Of a DNA stretch of 64,000 bases, positions 44,403 to 53,171 are shown piece by piece. Position numbers and translations under genes: made by a program. Source of the DNA: a candidate division CSSED10-310 bacterium (GTDB lineage: Bacteria > CSSED10-310 > JAFGJC01); assembly GCA_016927905.1 (NCBI GenBank), contig JAFGLW010000001.1:248001-312000 (forward strand), read 5' to 3'. The notes under the pieces are model-generated. The model worked only from the letters and a program-made list of their open reading frames with translations. It searched no databases and was not told the origin of the DNA. How positions within the stretch are numbered: position 1 is the first letter of the stretch; each line of letters starts with the position of its first letter.

Positions 44403-47400
44403 ATGCTCAAGAAATATTTAGCGTTTCAGGTTTTATCAGTACTCTTCCTGGCGGTTTGCGGATATGCCCATGCCGCCGGTCCGGTTCTGTTCGAAAATGA
44501 AAGCGAGTTTATTGCCGACGCATACTATTTCGACAAGTACTTTCAGAAAGAACGGTTGTTTGCCATCAAGGGGGCGGAGATCATGGTTCGGTTCGATGTT
44601 GCTGCCGATGGTTCGGACATCCAGTCGTTCAGCCGGCGTTACAATCTGACCGTGCTTCATGAATTGGAGCCCAATTACCGTCATGCACATTTCGCGCTGC
44701 CTGATGGAACGGACATCCTGAGCCAGTGCAACCGGATGTCCAAGGAAAAGGGAGTGCTGTCCGCCTATCCCGTCCTCATGGGGAACGACGGTTATCACAA
44801 ACCGATCATCGGCCACGAACTGACGGTTCAATTCAATCGTTCCCTGAGCGAATCGGCCTGTCTGGCCATTATCCGATCCATGGGATCAACCGTAACCGAA
44901 GACCACTGGACGCCCGGATACTATACCATGACGGTACCGGACGGAATGACGCTTTTTGAAGCGATCCGATCCTGCAACGCCCGAAAAGATGTCCGGTTCG
45001 CAGAATTTTCCCTGATCGGTTTCGATGATGCGGTATTCATCCCAAATGATGATGATTTCCCCAATCAACAGAATCTGAACAATACCGGTCAGGTCGGAAG
45101 CTGTGTCTGCCCCCCTTACGATACCCACGATATCCGTGCGGTGGACGGCTGGGAAATCTCCCGGGGCAATCCGAACGTCGTGGTATCCATCATCGACACC
45201 GGCATGGACCTCGACCATCCCGATCTGGCCGATAATTTACTGGAGCGGGGATCAGAAGACTGGGATTTTTCCAGCACGTCCAGCGACATTCCCGAAGACA
45301 CCTCCGGACACGGCACCTCGTGTTCCGGCATTGCAGCAGGTGTGACCAATAACGGCATCGGTATCGCAGGTGTCGCGCATCTATGCAAATTGATGCCGCT
45401 GAAAATCGATCTTTCTTCCGGGCAGAACCAGAACAGGGCGGACGCCATCAATTATGCAGCCAGCCGCCGACCCCTTCATGACGGACTGGTCCTGTCAAAC
45501 TCCTGGAGAATGAGTTCGGGTGAATTTACGGCCGTTTATAATGCGATCGAGTATGCGAAAAGCGAGGGCTGCGTGGTTGTATTCGCCGCGGGAAACGGCA
45601 ACGGATCGCCCGTTGAAGCCCCGTCGGACAGCGAGCACTGCATCTGCGTATCGGCCGTGTCTCCGTGCGATGAATTAAAAAACTATTCTTCCTGCGACGG
45701 CGAATCCTGGGGTTCGAGTTACGGAGATGCCGTGGATGTTTGTGCTCCGGGAGTTTTAATTCACACCACGGCGATGGGAGGGGGATACACTCAGACTTTT
45801 AATGGAACCTCATCCGCCTGCCCGCACGTGGCCGGCGTATGCGCATTGATCCTGTCCGTAGCGCCAGGCATCAGTCCCGACGATGTCCAGACCATTCTTC
45901 AAAACGGGTGCGACGATCTGGGCGCTCCGGGATGGGACAACCAATACGGTCACGGACGGATCAACATCGCCAACATCCTGTCACTGGTTTCGGGTGTCTA
46001 CCTGGATAAATCAATGTATATGTGCGAAGACACCGTCGGCATTATTGTTCGAGACTCCGGCGCTTCAAGTTCCGTCGATGTTCATGTCTCAAGCGACACC
46101 GAGCAGACCTTCGAAATCGTGACCCTTGCCGAAAACCCGGGTGAACCGGGTGTGTTCGAAGGCACGATTACCGCATCGGAGATCCCTCCCGTAACGGGTG
46201 ATGGGATCATCTCGGTCGTCCACGGCGACGGGATCCAGGCCGATTATATACCGCTGGGCAAAATGGTCACTTCCTCGGTGGATTGCATCCAGCCGGATAT
46301 CAGCAATGTTCAGATAACCCAGATCGGATATGAATCCGCCCTGATAACCTGGGATACCGATGAAGATGCCGACAGCGTCGTGCATTACGGCGTGGGAACC
46401 CCGGATCAGATCGTGGCGTTAAGCGACTACATCATGTCCCACCAGGTTCTGCTCACCGGTCTGGATGATTGCACCAACTATCTGTTCTATGTCGAATCGT
46501 CTGATCCGGCAGGCAACACCGCCATGGACGACAACTACGGTCTCAACTACACGTTCCTCACCCTGGAACTGGTCGTTCTGCTCGAGGAACCCCTGGATGC
46601 CGATCCCGGCTGGACCATCTCCGGAGGCCTGTGGGCCTTTGGCCAGCCGACCGGCGGCGGCGGCAGCTATGGCGATCCGGATCCGACATCCGGATACACC
46701 GGTGAATATGTTTACGGGTACAATCTCAACGGTGATTATACCGACAACATGCCGGCATATTATCTGACAACAAACACCTTCGACTGTTCAGAAGCAATGG
46801 TGGTTTTCCTGAGTTTCTACCGGTGGCTGGGTGTGGAATCCAATTCGTGGGATCACGCCGTAATTTCCATTTCCAACAACAACGGATCCTCATGGACACC
46901 GATCTGGGAAAATCCGGGATCATCCATGTCCGACGGTGATTGGATCCGCATTGAGCATGATATCTCGGCGCTTGCCGCAGGATATAGCCAGGTCCAGGTC
47001 CGATGGCAGATGGGAACGACGGATACGAGTGTTGTGTACTGCGGTTGGAACATTGACGATATTTTGATTTTCTATTCCCGCGAATGCACATCCGTTACTC
47101 CCACACCCACCCCGACCAACACTCCGATTCCCCCGACTGATACCCCGGTACCCCCGACTGATACCCCGGTACCCCCGACCGATACCCCGGTACCCCCGAC
47201 CGACACGCCAGCACCCCCGACGGAGACTCCCGTACCTCCCACCGACACACCGGAACCCACCAACACCCACATTCCGACATTCACTCCCGTACCCTCAACG
47301 GAGACTCCCGTACCCCCCACGGATACACCGGTTCCGTCCACCCATACGCCTATGCCGCCTACCGGTACGCCGGTTCCCCCGACCTGGACACCGGAATGTT

Positions 47401-47750
47401 CCGAACTCGGATGTGAAGTCTTTATGCCGAAAACCGATTTCACTGCTGGAGATGAATGTTATTGTCGTGTATATGTCTGCAATCCCGGCAGCGAAACCTA
47501 TGTCGATGTTCCGGTATTCGCGATTCTGGATGTCTATGGCCTGCTGTTCTTCGCACCGTCGTTCGGTGATTTCGATTGCTATACTATGAATGTCACACCG
47601 GGAATGACGACCATCGATGTCCTACCGGTTTTCACCTGGCCTGCCGGCGCTGGATCGGCTTCCGGGATCAACTGGTATGCCGCCATGACCGATTCTGAAA
47701 TCACAAAGCTTTTCGGTCGGTTCGACATGTTCACCTTTGGCTGGCATTGA
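44403..47750 (+). CDS. Secreted S8 subtilase with Pro/Thr stalk and C-terminal tag domain
   Basis: The 1115-residue exported protease has signal peptide [21 protein letters not shown] prodomain of about 220 residues precedes the catalytic domain with D265 ([13 protein letters not shown]), H303 ([11 protein letters not shown]) and S470 ([12 protein letters not shown]). After it come a beta domain, a fibronectin type III-like unit ([20 protein letters not shown]) and a MAM/lectin-like unit ([20 protein letters not shown] to [11 protein letters not shown]). Residues about 899-998 are a Pro/Thr stalk. The last 115 residues form a domain with [24 protein letters not shown] and final FGWH, shared with the other subtilase. 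AAGGAG before ATG 44403 fixes the start. Confidence 0.93.
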   Translation: MLKKYLAFQVLSVLFLAVCGYAHAAGPVLFENESEFIADAYYFDKYFQKERLFAIKGAEIMVRFDVAADGSDIQSFSRRYNLTVLHELEPNYRHAHFALPDGTDILSQCNRMSKEKGVLSAYPVLMGNDGYHKPIIGHELTVQFNRSLSESACLAIIRSMGSTVTEDHWTPGYYTMTVPDGMTLFEAIRSCNARKDVRFAEFSLIGFDDAVFIPNDDDFPNQQNLNNTGQVGSCVCPPYDTHDIRAVDGWEISRGNPNVVVSIIDTGMDLDHPDLADNLLERGSEDWDFSSTSSDIPEDTSGHGTSCSGIAAGVTNNGIGIAGVAHLCKLMPLKIDLSSGQNQNRADAINYAASRRPLHDGLVLSNSWRMSSGEFTAVYNAIEYAKSEGCVVVFAAGNGNGSPVEAPSDSEHCICVSAVSPCDELKNYSSCDGESWGSSYGDAVDVCAPGVLIHTTAMGGGYTQTFNGTSSACPHVAGVCALILSVAPGISPDDVQTILQNGCDDLGAPGWDNQYGHGRINIANILSLVSGVYLDKSMYMCEDTVGIIVRDSGASSSVDVHVSSDTEQTFEIVTLAENPGEPGVFEGTITASEIPPVTGDGIISVVHGDGIQADYIPLGKMVTSSVDCIQPDISNVQITQIGYESALITWDTDEDADSVVHYGVGTPDQIVALSDYIMSHQVLLTGLDDCTNYLFYVESSDPAGNTAMDDNYGLNYTFLTLELVVLLEEPLDADPGWTISGGLWAFGQPTGGGGSYGDPDPTSGYTGEYVYGYNLNGDYTDNMPAYYLTTNTFDCSEAMVVFLSFYRWLGVESNSWDHAVISISNNNGSSWTPIWENPGSSMSDGDWIRIEHDISALAAGYSQVQVRWQMGTTDTSVVYCGWNIDDILIFYSRECTSVTPTPTPTNTPIPPTDTPVPPTDTPVPPTDTPVPPTDTPAPPTETPVPPTDTPEPTNTHIPTFTPVPSTETPVPPTDTPVPSTHTPMPPTGTPVPPTWTPECSELGCEVFMPKTDFTAGDECYCRVYVCNPGSETYVDVPVFAILDVYGLLFFAPSFGDFDCYTMNVTPGMTTIDVLPVFTWPAGAGSASGINWYAAMTDSEITKLFGRFDMFTFGWH
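47098..47393 (+). repeat. Tandem repeat encoding a Pro/Thr-rich stalk (unit PPTDTPV)
   Basis: 21-base units, near-identical from about 47130 to 47250 and degenerate on both sides, encode PPTDTPV and variants ([21 protein letters not shown]). In-frame unit gain or loss would change stalk length without breaking the gene. Such stalks are often glycosylated and extended. Confidence 0.93.
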
Positions 47751-47775
47751 TTCGGCAGCGGGAGACTGAATTCAT

Positions 47776-47806
47776 GATGCGGGGGATTTTTCTCCCGCAT
47801 CTTTTT
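47776..47806 (+). terminator. Rho-independent terminator after the second subtilase
   Basis: GATGCGGGGGA, loop TTTT and TCTCCCGCATC form an 11-bp stem with one G-U pair, followed by TTTTT. It ends four bases before the rlmL start codon. Confidence 0.9.
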
Positions 47807-47810
47807 CTTT

Positions 47811-50012
47811 ATGTCTGAACAATTCAACTTCTTTGCTGTATCCCCGCTGCATATCGAGGATCTGCTGGCCGAAGAACTCTGGAATCTGGGAGCTTTGAAC
47901 GTCAGAAGCACCGTTTCCGGAGTGTTTTTTTCGGGTATACTGGAGACCGCTTACCGCGCCTGTTTGTGGTCCCGGATCGCCAACCGGATTTTACACCCGA
48001 TATCGGGATTCCCGGCATCCGGTTACGATGATATCTACGATGCCGCATCGAAAATCAACTGGACTGATCACCTGGATCCATCGGCGTCACTTGCCGTTGA
48101 CTGCACCATCCGGAACTCCGCCATCATCCACAGCCGGTTTGCAGCGCAACGGCTGAAGGATGCCATCGTGGATTTTTTCCGGAGGAAATCCGGCCGCCGG
48201 CCTTCCGTCAATCTGAAAATTCCGGATATTCGGCTTCATCTTCACATCGACGGAGATCGCGCGGATATCAGCCTGGATCTGTCGGGAGACAGCCTGCATC
48301 GCCGGGCGTACCGGATGAAAGCGGGACCCGCACCGTTGAAAGAGAACATCGCTGCAGCAATTCTGTACCGGGCAAAATGGGCTGAAACGGCTCAAACCAG
48401 CGCCGAATTCATCGATCCGATGTGCGGTTCCGGCACTCTGTGCATCGAAGCGGCGATGATGGCGTCGGATATCGCACCTGGTTTGAACCGGAGAAGATTC
48501 GGATTTTTAAAATGGAAAAAGCACAATCCTGAAATCTGGAAGGATCTTATTTCACAAGCCCGGGAAAGGCAGCGCCTGGGACTGGAAACGATGCCGCCTG
48601 TTTCCGGTTATGACAAGGAAGCTGCAGCGGTCGACAATGCCCGGTATAATATCAAAACAGCTGGGCTGGAAGACCGGATCCTTGTGGCGGTGAAACCTGT
48701 TTCAGATGTCCGGGCGCGAAAACCGGGCATCCCCGGACTGATCGTTTGCAACCCGCCATACGGCACCAGGTTGAGTGAACCAGATGAACTCATTCGCAGT
48801 TACCGGAGCCTGGGAGACGCTCTGGTGCAGCATTTCCCCGACTGGCATGCCGCTGTTTTGACAGGCAATGTGGAACTGGGCAGGCAGATTCCGCTCCGGG
48901 CGGTTCGCAAACACACTGTCTATAACGGTCCGATACGATGCAGCCTGCTGCATTTCATCGTGACAGCCGATTATCGGTACGATTCCCATAAACGGCGTCA
49001 TCCGGGGAACGAGCATCTGGGTTTAGTTCAGAAACCGCCCGTAGAATGCCCGGGTATCGAAATGTTTGCCAATCGCCTTCGCAAGAACGCCAGGCATTTT
49101 GGACGGTGGGCCCGCAAGAACAGGATTTCCTGCTACCGGCTCTACGATTCGGATCTCCCCGAATTTGCCGTTTCGATCGATTTATATGAAAACACGTGGG
49201 TTCACATTCAAGAGCTCCAATCACCCAGAAGCATTGATCCGGATAAATCAAAGCGCCGACTGGAGGGGATCGCGTCGGTCGTTCCCGGGATCCTGAAAAT
49301 CGATTCGAATGATGTCTTCATCAAACGCAGGCGGATACAGAAACGGTATGACCGGTATCAGCGGCTCGATTCGACCGGACGTTTTTTTAGGGTCCGTGAA
49401 TCTGGATGCACATTCTTGGTCAATTTCACCGACCGTCTGGATACCGGTCTGTTTCTGGATTACCGGATGGTCCGGCGAATGATTCGGGATCGATCCGGCA
49501 ATGCCGCTTTTCTGAATTTGTTCTGTTATACCGGAACCGCCACGGTCATGGCGGCGGCAGGGGGCGCTTCCCGGTCGATCTCCGTCGATCATTCCAACAC
49601 CTATGTGAAATGGGCCGGAGACAATTGGATACTGAACGGAATCGATCCGGCACGCCATGAAATCGTTAAGGCCGACTGCCTTGCCTGGCTGGTCGATCAT
49701 ACAGGCCGATACGATCTGATTCTTCTGGATCCTCCCACGTTCTCCAATCGCAGGGGCAGACCGGGCCTGTTTGATCTCCAGCGGAGCCATGTCGAACTCA
49801 TACTTTCAGCCGGCGCTCTGCTGAAACCGGAAGGATTGCTGCTTTTTTCCACAAACAACCGGAAATTCATTCTGGACGAATCATCGTTGAAACAATTTCA
49901 CATACGGGATATTTCCATTAGCACGATCCCACCCGATTTCAAGCGCAATCCCAATATCCACCGATGCTGGGAAATTTCCTTAAGGAAGCACAAACCAGCT
50001 AAACAAACATGA
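47811..50012 (+). CDS. rlmL: Fused 23S rRNA methyltransferase RlmK/L
   Basis: The 733-residue protein has a THUMP domain at about 40-160 and an N6/N2-type methyltransferase domain with IDPMCGSGTLCIEAAMMA and IVCNPPYGTRL (RlmL, m2G2445). A second Rossmann methyltransferase domain has FLNLFCYTGTATVMAAAGGA and LILLDPPTFSN (RlmK, m7G2069). The fusion is typical of gamma-proteobacteria and some other phyla. No ribosome-binding site precedes ATG 47811; the T tract of a terminator abuts it. The first residues (FFAVSPLHIEDLLAEEL) match the family start, so the call stands. Confidence 0.94.
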   Translation: MSEQFNFFAVSPLHIEDLLAEELWNLGALNVRSTVSGVFFSGILETAYRACLWSRIANRILHPISGFPASGYDDIYDAASKINWTDHLDPSASLAVDCTIRNSAIIHSRFAAQRLKDAIVDFFRRKSGRRPSVNLKIPDIRLHLHIDGDRADISLDLSGDSLHRRAYRMKAGPAPLKENIAAAILYRAKWAETAQTSAEFIDPMCGSGTLCIEAAMMASDIAPGLNRRRFGFLKWKKHNPEIWKDLISQARERQRLGLETMPPVSGYDKEAAAVDNARYNIKTAGLEDRILVAVKPVSDVRARKPGIPGLIVCNPPYGTRLSEPDELIRSYRSLGDALVQHFPDWHAAVLTGNVELGRQIPLRAVRKHTVYNGPIRCSLLHFIVTADYRYDSHKRRHPGNEHLGLVQKPPVECPGIEMFANRLRKNARHFGRWARKNRISCYRLYDSDLPEFAVSIDLYENTWVHIQELQSPRSIDPDKSKRRLEGIASVVPGILKIDSNDVFIKRRRIQKRYDRYQRLDSTGRFFRVRESGCTFLVNFTDRLDTGLFLDYRMVRRMIRDRSGNAAFLNLFCYTGTATVMAAAGGASRSISVDHSNTYVKWAGDNWILNGIDPARHEIVKADCLAWLVDHTGRYDLILLDPPTFSNRRGRPGLFDLQRSHVELILSAGALLKPEGLLLFSTNNRKFILDESSLKQFHIRDISISTIPPDFKRNPNIHRCWEISLRKHKPAKQT

Positions 50013-50895
50013 TGCCGACACCCCCGACAGCCACCACAGCGCCAATCATCTCCGGTATGGACACTTTCTCTTTGAACAGAAGAATGGATGGCGGGATGAT
50101 CAGAACGGGAACGCAGGCCATGATGGTAGCCGCTACACCGGTCTTGGTATATTGAACGGCCCACAGCGAGAAGCTGACGCCCAGAAACGGTCCGAAAAAG
50201 GCACCCAGAGCAATACGTTTCATCGCTCCGGAATTGCCGACCGCCCTGCGGACTCTGTCCCAGGCCCTGAGTGGAAAAAAAAGGACAATGAATCCGGCTA
50301 TTCCGGCGATACCCCTGATCTGAGTGGCTGCAAACGGGTTGTAATCTCCCATGCCGAATTTACTCAAAACCAACCCCAATGCCTGACCGAAAGCGCCGGC
50401 AAAAGCCAGAACAATACCCATTAGGGCCGGCTTTCGGTTTATCGAACCGGCAGCGCCATTGCGATGATACAATACCATGACGATCCCGGTCAGAGTGAGC
50501 GTCATTCCCAGGATGTTTGTCGCCGTCAACCTTTCCCCCATCCATACCAACCCGAGTATTGCGGTCAACGGAGGTACGGCAGCCATGATCAGCATGGATA
50601 TTCTGGAACCGATCAAAACGAATGCCTGAAACAGAAACAGATCACCCAACACGAACCCGACCAGTCCGGAGAGAGAAAGCCAGATCCAGGCGTGCAACGA
50701 TGCGTCCAGGGGCAGCAGCATCCCTCTCGAAACCCAGGTATACAGACTTAAAAATCCCAAACCCATGCACAATCTGATCAGATTGACAGACAGAGACCCG
50801 ACTCTCTTTCCAGCCGATTCAAACGACAGGGCTGTGACGGTCCAGAAGACTGCGGTCAGCAGCGCTGCGATTTCCCCCCAGTGTAATTCATACAT
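49999..50895 (-). CDS. EamA/DMT-family transporter, copy 2
   Basis: The protein has about 298 residues and ten predicted helices in two EamA repeats (WGEIAALLTAVFWTVTALSF, YTKTGVAATIMACVPVLIIP, EKVSIPEMIGAVVAVGGVGI). It is an inner-membrane exporter or importer of unknown substrate, not closely similar by eye to copy 1 at 20 kb. ATG 50895 is chosen because the hydrophobic core begins right after it and AGGAATGA precedes it; the longer frame to 51000 adds a polar stretch. It overlaps the convergent rlmL stop by 14 bases. Confidence 0.88.
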   Translation of the reverse strand: MYELHWGEIAALLTAVFWTVTALSFESAGKRVGSLSVNLIRLCMGLGFLSLYTWVSRGMLLPLDASLHAWIWLSLSGLVGFVLGDLFLFQAFVLIGSRISMLIMAAVPPLTAILGLVWMGERLTATNILGMTLTLTGIVMVLYHRNGAAGSINRKPALMGIVLAFAGAFGQALGLVLSKFGMGDYNPFAATQIRGIAGIAGFIVLFFPLRAWDRVRRAVGNSGAMKRIALGAFFGPFLGVSFSLWAVQYTKTGVAATIMACVPVLIIPPSILLFKEKVSIPEMIGAVVAVGGVGIMFV

Positions 50896-51080
50896 AAGGT
50901 CATTCCTGTTCGGCTGTCGGAACTGGTTGATCCAACCATCACCCAAACGCCTGAAGGCTACCTTGAAACGATCGGTCGAAGCAATACCCCATCCGTTCAA
51001 ATGCAGATTTTAAGGCTGCGAACGCCATACCGATTGTGCTAAGTTATCTGGCATGAGAGCCGGATACCGGGAGATTCGGG

Positions 51081-52847
51081 ATGATTCTTGAGGCATGGAT
51101 CACTCTCTTGGTTTTGACGGGGGTGCTGATCCTGCTGATCTCGACACGCCGGAATCCGGAAATGATTCTGCTGGGTGGGTTGATCATCCTTCTGGTTACC
51201 GGAGTGCTTCCGGCATCCAAAGCCCTGGCCGGATTTGCCAACGAAGGTATGATCACGGTCGGAGCGCTTTTCATCCTGTCTGCTGCATTACGTGAAACCG
51301 GTGGGATTCAATTGCTGACACGGCGTCTCCTGACAAAACCCGGATCCCTGCTGACCGCCCAGATGCGTGTGGTGTTTCCCTCCGTTTTACTGAGCGGATT
51401 TCTGAACAACACTCCCCTGGTGGCTATTTTATTGCCCGCTGTCAAAGACTGGGCCAAGAAATATCACCTTCCCATATCCAAACTCCTGATTCCATTAAGC
51501 TATTCTGCAATACTCGGTGGATTATGCACCCTGATCGGCACCAGCACAAATCTCATCGTGAACGGCCTCCTGATCGAATCGAAAATACCCAGTCTCGGTT
51601 TTTTTGAAATCACCCGTATCGGGATTCCATGTGCCATCGCTGGGACCCTGTTCATTCTTATGGCTGCCCGGTGGATGATTCCCGACCGCCAGCCGGTCAT
51701 GAATCAACTGGACAATCCCCGGGAATACACAATCGAGATGATTGTGGAACCGGGCAGCCCGTTGGTTGACCAAACCCTGGAAAACGCCGGTTTGCGGAAT
51801 CTTCCGGAAATGTATGTTATGGAGATTGAACGGGACGGGCAGATTATCCCGGCTGTGAGTTCGCAGCATACCCTGAGGGCGGACGATCGTCTTGTTTTTG
51901 TCGGTGTGGTCGAATCCGTAGTCGATCTCCAGAAAATTCGCGGGTTGAAACCGGCTACCGACCAGGTGTTCAAACTGGATGCGCCCCGGTCCGACAGATG
52001 TCTGATCGAAGCCGTCGTTTCCAACACCAATCCGCTGACCGGTAAAACGATCCGTGAGGGTCGATTCCGAACAAAATATGACGCCGCGATTATCGCTGTC
52101 GCCAGAAATGGCATGAGAATCAAAAGGAAAATCGGTGATATTGTTTTGGAACCTGGGGATACCCTGATGCTTGAGACGCTGCCGGAATTTGAGGAGAAAC
52201 AAAGGAATTCACGAGATTTTTACCTTGTCAGCCGCCTGGAAGATTCGAATCCACCCCGCCATGACCGCGCCTGGACGGCCCTGGCGATTCTGATCGGCAT
52301 GATCGTCAGCGTGACCGCCGGATGGTTCAGCATGCTTCAGGCCAGTCTTCTGGCGGGAGGGCTGTTGTTTCTGACCGGATGCTGCTCCGCCGAAGCCGCC
52401 CGGAAAGCCGTCGATACTCGGCTGCTGCTGGCCATCGCGTCCGCCCTGGGTATCGGCAAAGCCCTGGAAACCTCAGGTGCCGCCCTGGCTTTCGCGGATT
52501 TTTTCCTGAAACTGGCCGGGAACAGCCCCTGGTTATCGTTGCTGATCGTTTATTTTATCACCATGATATTCACGGAGTTGATCACCAACAATGCCGCCGC
52601 GGTTCTGATGTTTCCTGTTGCCCAGGCTTCTGCCCAGACTCTGGACGTCAACTTCATGCCTTTCGTGATCGCTATCATGGTGGCGGCTTCCGCCAGCTTT
52701 TCTTCACCCATCGGTTACCAGACCAATCTGATGGTCTACGGCCCCGGTGGATATCACTTTTCGGATTTCGCCCGGATGGGCGCACCGCTCGGCATTCTGG
52801 TGGGAATCATCACGGTGACGCTGGTGCCGTTCCTATGGCCGTTTTGA
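51081..52847 (+). CDS. SLC13-family permease with paired RCK_C (TrkA-C) domains
   Basis: The 588-residue membrane protein is split into halves. The N-terminal six or so helices contain the SNT-type motif GTSTNLIVNGLL and LNNTPLVAILLPAV. A cytoplasmic middle (about 215-375) contains two TrkA-C units (VEPGSPLVDQTLENAGLRNL and NPLTGKTIREGRFRTKYDAA). The C-terminal helices contain TELITNNAAAVLMFPVA and SPIGYQTNLMVYGPGGY. This layout fits divalent anion:sodium symporters such as sulfate or dicarboxylate carriers. The RCK_C units probably sense a ligand. The exact substrate is not visible. Confidence 0.93.
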   Translation: MILEAWITLLVLTGVLILLISTRRNPEMILLGGLIILLVTGVLPASKALAGFANEGMITVGALFILSAALRETGGIQLLTRRLLTKPGSLLTAQMRVVFPSVLLSGFLNNTPLVAILLPAVKDWAKKYHLPISKLLIPLSYSAILGGLCTLIGTSTNLIVNGLLIESKIPSLGFFEITRIGIPCAIAGTLFILMAARWMIPDRQPVMNQLDNPREYTIEMIVEPGSPLVDQTLENAGLRNLPEMYVMEIERDGQIIPAVSSQHTLRADDRLVFVGVVESVVDLQKIRGLKPATDQVFKLDAPRSDRCLIEAVVSNTNPLTGKTIREGRFRTKYDAAIIAVARNGMRIKRKIGDIVLEPGDTLMLETLPEFEEKQRNSRDFYLVSRLEDSNPPRHDRAWTALAILIGMIVSVTAGWFSMLQASLLAGGLLFLTGCCSAEAARKAVDTRLLLAIASALGIGKALETSGAALAFADFFLKLAGNSPWLSLLIVYFITMIFTELITNNAAAVLMFPVAQASAQTLDVNFMPFVIAIMVAASASFSSPIGYQTNLMVYGPGGYHFSDFARMGAPLGILVGIITVTLVPFLWPF

Positions 52848-52883
52848 GGTTTCATTCCCGGTACTGAAGGTACAATCCCGCGA

Positions 52884-53106
52884 TCACTCATGCCAGCCGA
52901 ACATAAACACGCCCAGCTTCACCGAGCAACCCGGTTACGTCCTGATCCATCATAGCGGCATACCAATTGATCCCGGAAGCCGACCCGGCGCTGTCAGTCC
53001 GTGCAAAACCCGCTATCACCTCGATTTCCGTGAAACCGGGATGAATATCCAGGCGGCACTCCACTTCAGTAAAACCATGCGTTATCTCAATTTCCTCCAG
53101 TTGATC
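52884..53106 (-). pseudogene. Frameshifted fragment of the subtilase C-terminal tag domain
   Basis: Read on the minus strand from 53106, an open stretch without a start codon encodes HPGFTEIEV, then [13 protein letters not shown], then DQDVTGLLG. This matches the end of the subtilase at 44403-47750 ([32 protein letters not shown]). The last residues are in the wrong frame; shifting the frame once near 52905 restores VFMFGWH before a stop at 52884, parallel to MFTFGWH. An in-frame stop (revcomp of 53107-53109) closes it upstream. The stretch 52848-53171 otherwise holds only the inverted repeat below. It is a decayed end of a third tagged protein. Confidence 0.85.
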
Positions 53107-53113
53107 TCAGAAC

Positions 53114-53150
53114 CAAAACAGTGAATTACACCCCGTCCTTCACTGTTTTG
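53114..53150. repeat. Perfect 12-bp inverted repeat
   Basis: CAAAACAGTGAA at 53114-53125 and TTCACTGTTTTG at 53139-53150 are perfectly complementary around a 13-base loop. There is no T tract of useful length on the far side beyond the arm itself, so it is a weak terminator candidate. It lies just beside the decayed fragment and 22 bases past the stop of the radical SAM gene, so it may end that gene's transcript or mark a past rearrangement. Confidence 0.75.
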
Positions 53151-53171
53151 AAACGGGTCCCGGCAATCCGA

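Noticed and set aside
47098-47393. Possible CRISPR array
   Set aside because: The 21-base units are contiguous with no spacers and are in frame with the protease.
47072-47443. Glycine/valine-rich minus-strand frame over the repeat region
   Set aside because: It arises because the reverse of PPTDTPV units reads as a GV/SG repeat; there is no start context and it lies inside the subtilase gene.
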